A stretch of DNA of 64,000 nt, from the NCBI RefSeq assembly GCF_000002985.6, contig NC_003282.8, positions 10,726,001 through 10,790,000 of the forward strand, given 5' to 3'. Both the position numbers and the translations under genes were made by a program. The notes beneath the pieces are model-generated. The model saw only the letters and a list, made by a program, of their open reading frames with translations, did no database searches and was not told the origin of the DNA. Below are positions 55,904 to 64,000 of this stretch, one piece after another. How positions within the stretch are numbered: position 1 is the stretch's first letter; every line of letters begins with the position of its first letter. This DNA comes from Caenorhabditis elegans. Lineage: Eukaryota; Nematoda; Chromadorea; Rhabditida; Rhabditidae.

Positions 55904-58900
55904 TTGGTACATAACCCTACAAGGGCACACTATTTATTTGCCAGTGCTCGTTGCTCTTTCCTGTTCAGTGATAAGGATTACGTCAATGCGTGTGTTGTCT
56001 GCTGCCCCATAAGTACCCTAATTTACCCAACCAGCTCTGGATTGCTTCTATATTATTACAACTTGAAAAATGTGAGAAAACGATGAAATGGACGAATCCT
56101 GCGCGCGAGACGTCATCTAAAATATCTGTGTGAGAGAGACTGCACGTGTACCGGCCATGTGAAGATGAAAGTACTTATCACATGGAAATGCGGGGGAAAT
56201 TGAAAGATTTATGACACTTTCCTAATAGAGAAGATATTGGATTGGTTAGAGTACGGTCTATCTAGATGGTTCATCGTGTACCGGCGGGTCAAATCTAAAA
56301 CTGATCGGCCAATGAGGAACTTAACGAACTGTGGGTGTTTAATAGTTAAGGGAGAAATGGATTTCCGTCACTTACTTTAGTATTTTGATTCATAAACAAA
56401 AGTATATGTATTCCCGAAGCCTTACACGTAGGAACAAGGTGACCTACGTTTGTGGCGTGCCTACTGCCAGCTTTTCATGATTAGTATTTTTGTGTAATGA
56501 CTTTCCGAACAATGAGAAATGTATAAATGTGATGATTGCAGTTTTCGCAAAAACAGAAAAAGCTTTATTCATGTTCCGTTTTTTGTGATCAGTCTAAAAA
56601 TGTGGAAAAGTTAAACCGTGATAAATTGAATGTTTCAATTGTAAAATACAGTTCACAAGTTCACCCCTCTTTAAAAAATCTACTCCATCATTTCCTGGCA
56701 TTTAGCAGTTTTTAACTTTTGACCCTTTTTCTCTTGCAACTGAAACTTTCTGGAGATATGGTACATGCGATACCCAAAAAGTCTTATGATCGCCATGTTC
56801 CAACAGTTCAAGCTCAAAGAACATTTTCTTTCAGTTTTTCTCCATATTTTTCAGCATTTCAATCACTTTCCTTTGTGTCCACTCCACCGAAACCGTCTTC
56901 TGAATCCGTCATGCTTGACTGTCCAATCGACGAAAACAGGATGAAAGCATGAAAATTGTAAATGTTTAGGGTTGACCGTTTCTGGACATCATGGCTGCTT
57001 TAAAATTCTATAAAATAAGCTATCAACCGCGCCTATCGGAGAAAAACAAATTTTCGAGATTTTCGAGAAAGCTTGATTGGGTGGGTCAAGTCATTTAGAT
57101 AATGATGTCAACTTCATTTTTACTTCAACTTCTTCTGACCTATTACACAGTTTTAACTTCTCCTCGAAAGAATTGTGTAATAGCCTGTGTCCTATGGTTG
57201 ATACTGTAAATGGTATTCACGTGAAATTTTTGGAAACACTGAACATTTTGACTCATGATGATATCCGGTGCATGTTTATATGTTCTTTTAGTTGCTCATT
57301 GCTTTTTCGTTTCTTATTTTTTCCTTTGTTTTCTGTTTTCCTCAAATGGTCACTACTTCTTTGTCAAAACGTGCAAGTCGGTCTATTTTTGCCAGTATAG
57401 ACGATTAGTTACACTCACTACAAATAAAGTGGTTCAATTTTTCAATTTTCTGTGACTTTCAATAGTCACCCGCTCCTCTGTTATTTTGTTGATCTTTTAT
57501 ATATTTTTCGTAAGACACTAACAACTAAAAAGTGTACAATTGGGGTTTTTTCTTCTGTAATGCTGAAAATGAATAGTTATTTTTAAGATTAAAAGATATG
57601 CTTTTCAGTTGTCTCTGATAGACAGGAAAACCTTTTTGGGTACATAAAGCTTAGCTGCCTATGTGCATGCCTACCAGGGTTAAGCGGAAATTCAAATTTT
57701 TCTGGAATTCGACACTTGTCAAAAATATCGAGGTGTCGGTAATTTTTAAATTCGGCTATTGTAAAATTATATAATTATTGAAGATTTTTTCAATTCCCCG
57801 ATTGATAGATCAAAAATTTCAGATTTTTACGAGTTGGGAGAGAAAATTTTATTTTTTTTAACTATAAAATCAATTACTTCAGTAGAAATTAGTTTGTTGC
57901 TCATTTTGCAATCCATTTACTGAACGGTCATGTTGTGACGGAGTGCCACTTTTGGTTTATGCCTCTCTTGTTTTCAGTTAGTTTCATAAAATTACTTTAA
58001 CAGTAGATATGCTTGTAGGTACGAGATCTTTTTGATGCCCAGAACATTTTTCTTCTGCTTATCTCTTTCAAAAGTAGGTTTCTCTGAATTTTTAACTTTA
58101 AAATAATTATAGAACCCTATTTTTCTGTCAAATAACATTCCACAAGGGAGAAATCCTGAATATCGTAGGCACGTGACTAGAAATCTGCCACTAAACAGTC
58201 AAAATAAATTATGGTACATTTCCCATCAAACAGGATCCTTTATCAGTTTGGGTGCGCAACGTACTCATCCATTTCTGTGTGGGGGTCATATTGATAACAA
58301 AAATGGATGGTAAGGGGCAGTGAAACACCATATCAAACGTGGCTATATAAATAACATTTGATGGAGAGCGAGAAATGGAACTTCAAGGTGATATGACGTT
58401 GAGATGGGGGATCAGTAATCAACGGGATCATATCAAAAACACTTTAGTGTTGCAGAGATATTATGTTTTGTTGAAAATTTGGAATTATTTTTTATTTGAA
58501 TCTTCAAACCATTTCAAATGTTTTTCGTGCGCTACAAAGTGGGAAAAGAAGATGGATGATAGCCATCAAATATTTGAAAATGGAACCATAGATGAAAAGT
58601 ATTTTCCACATGGTAGGGATTTTGTATTCTAGGCTTTTTCAGTGGACATGAGGAGCATTTGCTATAGATTACTCGATTTAAATACATACAAACGTTTGGA
58701 ATATTCGGTGGAGATTTGGAGGGTCTTTATTAGATTTGAAACAAATAAATCGTATTGCATTTCAAATATTTAAAAAAAAATCGATTAAACATAATGTTTG
58801 AAAAAAAAACGTTTCAATAACAAAACTCAATGAAAAATGATTTCCGTTCACCCGGTGCACATTCAAAAAAGGTTTAATGTATTACTAAAAATTATTTATT

Positions 58901-59089
58901 GATCAGAAATATCAGAAAGTTTGTGTGGCAATTGCTGGGGGTGAAGATGTTATGTTGAAACTGTATTTTTGTTTTTACCCGGTTGAAAAAGAAGATATTA
59001 TCAAGAAAACGTTGAAAATAACTATGAAATGAAAATGTGATGGTATGAACTTCAAATCGCCTTGTCAATATACAAAACACTATAAAATT
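55904..59089. other. Gene-poor stretch
   Basis: 3.2 kb with no confident gene. Short open frames at 56719-56952 and 57077-57400 on the plus strand lack features. Dispersed-repeat words occur near 56425-56470 and 57650-57675. The 10-bp word GTGTACCGGC occurs twice (near 56146 and 56276). One small ORF with a TATA box is listed separately. Confidence 0.35.
58375..58632 (+). CDS. Possible 85-residue ORF with TATA box
   Basis: ATG in fair context (GAGAAATGG) opens an 85-codon frame. CTATATAAATA, a good TATA element, lies at 58342-58352, about 25-30 bp upstream. The translation has two nearby Cys (KCFSCATKW) and a charged C-terminal half, but no recognised family, signal peptide or membrane span. 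No poly(A) signal close by. Confidence 0.25.
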   Translation: MELQGDMTLRWGISNQRDHIKNTLVLQRYYVLLKIWNYFLFESSNHFKCFSCATKWEKKMDDSHQIFENGTIDEKYFPHGRDFVF

Positions 59090-60831
59090 TTAATGTGAAA
59101 TAATTGGAATAATACAAATAGAGTTCACAGTTTTGTTTTTGGGCCTTCCATGAAACATTTTCGATACAAAATCTCTATACGGAGCCACATGAATAAATGC
59201 TGAAAGTGGAGTGAGTACGGGAACAATTACAGTTGGAACAAATATTGAAAATTCAAAAATTGGATTGATCCAAATTCTACCAAGAATGAAGAATATGCAT
59301 CCAAAATAATAGATAATAGGTACGGTAGCTTTGAATGAGAGTGTCTGAAATAATATTATAGTTATAGACGTTCATTTTGTGCTTCATTGATTTTTTGGAA
59401 CTACATAATACGTTCAAGTTAAACATGTTATTGTATTTTCAAAATGTGAAATGTAAAACACCAAATTGAACTTTTCATAAAATATTAGCGCTTGAATAAC
59501 TTTGTGACATTTTGTAGTCTATGAGTTTCACATTCAAAGATCTCAAATGAGATGACATATTGTCAGAAATGTTAGCCTTTGGTGTTGAATGCTTCAAAAT
59601 TTTCTGAGTATATTTGAATTTTATCACGTATCCTCTTTTTGGTTGATACGGTCTGACAATTATATGGTCAAATATGTGCTCATTGGTGTTTTCAAGTTGG
59701 AGAACAACAAACAGTTTCAGAGAAGCGTGAACAATTTGTGAAATGTGTATCAAAAGGAGCTTCATGTTCGTATTGAGTTTACGTGAGAAAATTAGCTGTC
59801 TCTGGTCATAGTTTGAAGTAATAATCATTTGAAGTAAAGGTACATACTACACGACTAATCAAAGAAGGTGAAAAGTGACCTAACTCTTGGGGAAATAAAC
59901 TGCGGCTACCCTTTTAGCTGTACCCGTCTGATCAGACGGGTCGCGATGGAGCTCCATTCGTCAGCCACTGAGCCGACCTTCGGCTTTTTCCTTTTTTTCC
60001 GGCCAGTCAATTTTTGCGGTAAAATCATCACTCATTTCTAGGATTAGCTACATTTTGCTTAATGTTTAAATTTTCAAATTACCCTTAACAACTGAGCGTG
60101 TAAGTTTCTGGATCTGATCGTCACATCTACTCCGTTCAAAACCATTCGATTAATAATCATTTTTCTCAAAATATGAATGCCAATAGCAATAAGAAAACTG
60201 ATAATTGCCATATGAACCAAACAATAAAACGGTGCAAATGTAAAGAAATCAAGACTTCCAGTGATGGTTAATCCAGTCAGATTGTATTGTGGAACGACTT
60301 CTTTGGACAAGCTTCGAAGCTCATCAAAATTCATTTCTTGTAAGCACATTGATATAAGTTGAATCAAAGAAGGAATATAAACTATGACAACTGATATTTG
60401 AAGAACTTTTTTTGTTGGTTCTTGCCGAATAATCACATAATATCGGTATACAAAAGAGAGAAACAAAAGCCATAGAGCGTGGGTATGGAAATGAAGATAG
60501 GCTGCGAATCTGGAATCCACTTTTATATCGAGATATAAAAAGTAATTGAAACTTACATATTGAAACAAAACCCCTCGCCAAGAAGTGAACAATATCCGTA
60601 TGAGACGTACAACATCGATTTCCCTGATTGAATAATTCGCTGATCCAGAAGAAATCCAGTTACACACGCTCCAACATTTGTTAGAGTTATATTAATTAAA
60701 ACAAGGGAGTAAGTTCTAATTGCTTTGGGGCTTTGAAATATGGCTAAATAGCAAAGAAACAAATTAATAAAACATCCCAACAATGTCAATATGGAGTTTA
60801 TTCCAATAAAAAGAAAAGAAATATCAAACAT
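59090..60831 (-). CDS. Serpentine chemoreceptor, class d (srd-like)
   Basis: Three exons (60557-60831, 60083-60509, 59090-59344) give 318 residues, near the family norm. Seven hydrophobic segments are visible. Class-d features: [19 protein letters not shown] after the first helix, [39 protein letters not shown] at helix 3, and the end [18 protein letters not shown]. These G-protein-coupled receptors serve chemosensation in worm sensory neurons. The ATG at 60831 was chosen because the frame upstream has no other Met. The second intron (738 nt) holds a palindrome cluster and a 117-codon open frame. The gene looks intact. Confidence 0.85.
59922..59985. repeat. Cluster of three palindromes in an srd intron
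   Basis: A perfect 20-bp palindrome ACCCGTCTGATCAGACGGGT (59922-59941) is followed by ATGGAGCTCCAT (59946-59957) and by a hairpin AGCCGA-CCT-TCGGCT (59971-59985), then T runs. The block is far richer in GC than the flanking intron. Confidence 0.8.
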
Positions 60832-63800
60832 TCTTGAAGCGAAAAACAGGAATGAGCAACTCACGTGTGAGATGATTTTAGTTCAAGAACAAAATATGAT
60901 GCAGAGCATATTATAAAGTTCAAACTTTTGAGATAATACACTTTCCACTTCACTGAATTTACATAAAACAGAAGTAATTAACAAAACCATTTCTCTAGTC
61001 TGGGGTGTTGAAATGAATTAGCTTTAAAAAAAATGTGTATTACCATGAATAATTAAGTATCCCACTATAATAATGTGTTATAAAATAAATAAGTTAATAA
61101 TAAACCTTCAAAACCATTAAACACTATAATAGCGCATTTTCTGTAGGACCTTTCCAACTGGGAATGTTGGTACATTTGCAACTTTTATAGTAAATGCTTG
61201 AGTTGCTTTTATAAAAGTAAATTGGCTCAATATGATGATTTCAGAATTCAGAATGCTCAAAAAAATTCTTTATGTTGGTAAAATCTTTTTAAAAAAATTT
61301 AGCCAATATCTCCAATTTTCCAAGTGCATCTAGAGCGAAATTTTTTAACAGTGCTGCATAGACATTTTTATATATTTTTAAGAGGTCAAATTTTACAATT
61401 GTTATTTTGAGGTACTTTTGAGTTGTTTTGAGTAATAAGACATGTTAGCTACCGCTACCTGGACTTGGTCAGAAATCGTTTATTTCTTCAAAGGTAAGGA
61501 AAAAAGTTTTTACAGTTTTTACAGACCGCTTTAAAGTTACTAAAAATATACGAAAATCAATCTATATTTCTAAATTTATTAATTCCAGATCGTAAGTGCA
61601 TTAGTACCAATTGAACATCTGGACGTCACAACTATACTCAAAATCTAAACAAAAAAGAAGCTTCTCGTCAATTCCTTTCTCCCAACTTTACCACTTTCTG
61701 ATTCATTTTTGTTCGCATTCATCAAAATATTTGCTCTTCCAACACCGTGTTGGTCAGCAAAATGATTTGCTTCTTTTTTCTATTGCTAGTTTTTTGAATG
61801 TTTGATTACTGTCCGGAACCCCTAATCAAATAAACATTTCTCGCGCGCCAGGAAGCAGTTTTTGACACTTTGCCCACTAAGCTGGATAATCTGATAACCA
61901 CGTGCTCACTTTTCCAAATGTTTGCTACTATCATTACGGTATTTGTAAGCTTGAGATAATATTAACTTCACGATTCAAAACATATAACTCAACTACATAT
62001 ATTGTTTTGACTTAAAACATTTTCAATTGCTCCGAGCTCAAAAATTTCCAATTCACAGAGAGTCCAACCATGTGTTCCTTATCTTGTTTTGAAGCTGTTA
62101 AGTTATTTACATTACTCATTATCACTAGAATAAAAAGCGGAGGTAAATTGGTTTTTTTTAATTTTAAAGATTTTTTCAAACCGATTCTATTCATAGAATT
62201 GTGATCAATTTGTTTGGGTTACAAGTTTGTCAATTTTTCTTTTCATTTTTCTTCTGAACAGAGATGACACCTGCATTATTTTTTTTTCGTCTGAAAAACT
62301 TATCATCATCTCTTCACAAAACAATTCTTTCTCGCAGCTGTAAAATTACCAGAAAACAACGTCTAGTAAATTTTTTTTCATGATCTATAAAGTCAATCCG
62401 GCTTTTGATAACTCAATAAAACCTCATATCATAGGAGTCCTATGTACTCGTGAATTTCCGTTAATGCTCTAGAGTTGATCACAATTTAAAAAACTCACAG
62501 TTAGCTCACAGTGGAGCATAGAGGACATGTTCAAACAAAAAGTGCGGAAATAGGCAAAACTTTGCAATAGATACCTGGGTTAGCCGATTAGACGTAAGGT
62601 TTCTGGAGGCACGCATGTAGGTATTATTTGTTATAGTCACGGCAGACTATTTCCCAATATGTAAAAAATGATACCATTGATTAAAATATCTAGTTTATTC
62701 ATAAAAGTTATGAAAAACTGAATATCCTAGCTGAATTCTGTGTTTTGTTCCAAACAATGTAGCAAGAACAATTAGTTACTGTTTCTTGGAAAATTCATTA
62801 ACGTTAGGTTTTTCAATTTTAAAACCAATTCCTAACATGTTTTTACTCAACAATACCTTTTGAAAGTTTTCATTCTCCAAATTTCTATTGTAATTGCACA
62901 ATTGCGACAATTTATGGTATTAGATGAACAAAAATTCGGGGCGGTTTGAAACAGTTTTGTCCAAATTACCAGCAATTCTCTCAAGACCCCAATTCCATTT
63001 GTCCTTTGTCTCCTATTTCAGACGCGTCTTTCTAAAATTCATTTCATTTTTTTCGTAAAAAAAGACGAATAGACACGGAATGTTGTGGTATTCAATACTT
63101 TCCTGTTCCGATTGTTATTCAACTTTCTATTTGTTTTTACTGAACTACCGACTTTTATCTGATTCCTTTATCCTCGACGATCTTACTCAAAATTGAGTCA
63201 TTTGCAACAAAAAACAACTGATTGAATTTTTTGATTGAAAAAAATTTCCATGAACCAAAGTTCTTGAGACAGATTCTTATTTTGTAGAAAGGCAAAGATT
63301 CCGTTTTCACTTATTTTTTGCATTATTTTCTTCAAAAACTATTACCTCTATAAAACCTCGAAAAAACGCAATGTTCCAAGAGAAAATACCGTTGAATATT
63401 TATGAGGCAAAGCACTACACCCAGTACAGTTCAAAAACTTTTTCTCCATAAAGTCAGTTTTTTTGTTTCCCTGTCCATTCTGAACCATTGAAAAACGCGT
63501 TTTCCTGTTGTAAATGTTGAGCTATTTGGTTGATGTCGTTTGACGAACAGTTTCTAGGTCAAACAAACGTCTGAAACAGGTTAGAGGTACACTATTACTG
63601 GAAATTTGATTTTTAAATTGCAGAAAAGTGAACGTCTCAATTGATCAACTTTTCTAAAATTTTATGGTATAACCTTTTTTTTGAGAACTTTCCTCTGAAA
63701 ACCCATCAGCTAGGCTTTAGAAAAATTAAATTTTATAAAATAAAACGTTTAGATTGATATCATCATTATGCTACATTATTTATTATCAACCGGTGTGTAA

Positions 63801-64000
63801 TTCATTTTCAAGATTATCTGGCACAATAAAATAATTTTGTTCATTGAATCTATTTCCTGAAAAATCCAGATGTGACTGAAAAGTTTGTAAGAGTTTCCGA
63901 ATAATATTCAGCTTCAAAAGTGGACCACCAGTGGCTATTCTGTTTAAAACACTTCAAAATATTCATAATTTTTGAAAGCTTTATTTAAAGTTTTGACAAA
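60832..64000. other. Terminal intergenic stretch
   Basis: 3.2 kb of AT-rich DNA with no supported gene, RNA or clear repeat other than a GGAGGCACGCATGTAGG word near 62607 of the dispersed family. Open frames at 61611-61805 and 62012-62194 show no protein-like features. Confidence 0.4.

Noticed and set aside
57077-57400. 107-codon plus-strand frame with a hydrophobic end
   Set aside because: No ATG near its beginning, no signal peptide and a T-rich composition that alone creates the hydrophobic run.
62949-62956. CTGTTTCA on the minus strand (also near 63571), the core of the 21U-RNA (piRNA) upstream motif
   Set aside because: The core alone is common; the flanking AT-rich part of the motif and a clear 21U start at the right distance are not convincing, and only two cores were seen.

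Overview
The window is nuclear DNA of a nematode, almost certainly Caenorhabditis elegans. It is AT-rich, introns are short (many 41-60 nt) with GT donors and TTTCAG acceptors, and the gene content is worm-specific: a ground-like protein, an MSP-like sperm protein, a UDP-glycosyltransferase, a class-d serpentine receptor and Fes/Fer-like kinases. The set of cyclin B, ORC5, a 6-phosphogluconate dehydrogenase and an inositol 5-phosphatase fits what I remember of the ZC168 / T25B9 / C06G8 region of chromosome IV. Gene models were built by hand: each multi-exon CDS was checked for GT..AG junctions and for a total length divisible by three.

Left part (1-12.6 kb): a short CHH/ITP-like neuropeptide precursor with a TATA promoter (2572-3003, +); a gene-poor stretch; orc-5 (7091-8578, -) and cyb-1 (9456-10752, +), divergent across a shared promoter of about 880 bp; a tiny uncertain ORF; a ground-like secreted protein (11493-12054, +) convergent with an MSP-domain sperm protein (12279-12602, -). 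Then 6 kb without a supported gene, carrying several small fold-back repeats.

Middle part (18.8-42.2 kb): a secreted, probably GPI-anchored fibronectin-III-like protein; mitochondrial glycine C-acetyltransferase; a divergent PP1-type phosphatase; two tandem SH2-tyrosine kinases; a 602-residue Ser-rich protein without recognised domains; ugt-54; two small secreted cysteine-containing proteins, each spread over several tiny exons; and a protein joining an hAT-transposase-like N-terminus to a LIN-15A/B-like zinc module. The MSP-like protein, the PP1 and the Fer-like kinases belong to families that in worms are expanded in the male germ line, so this may be a loose cluster of sperm genes (inference).

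Right part (43.6-64 kb): 6-phosphogluconate dehydrogenase spans 7.9 kb because its 4.7-kb second intron holds the opposite-strand inositol polyphosphate 5-phosphatase. The last intron of that nested gene in turn holds a 286-bp fold-back element. Another dehydrogenase intron carries a 385-bp inverted-repeat element, and a further one holds a pair of hairpins. After that come a SWEET sugar transporter with a long hydrophilic tail, a possible 65-residue gene with its own poly(A) signal, and an srd-type 7TM receptor whose intron contains a compact GC-rich cluster of palindromes. The last 3 kb hold nothing I can support.
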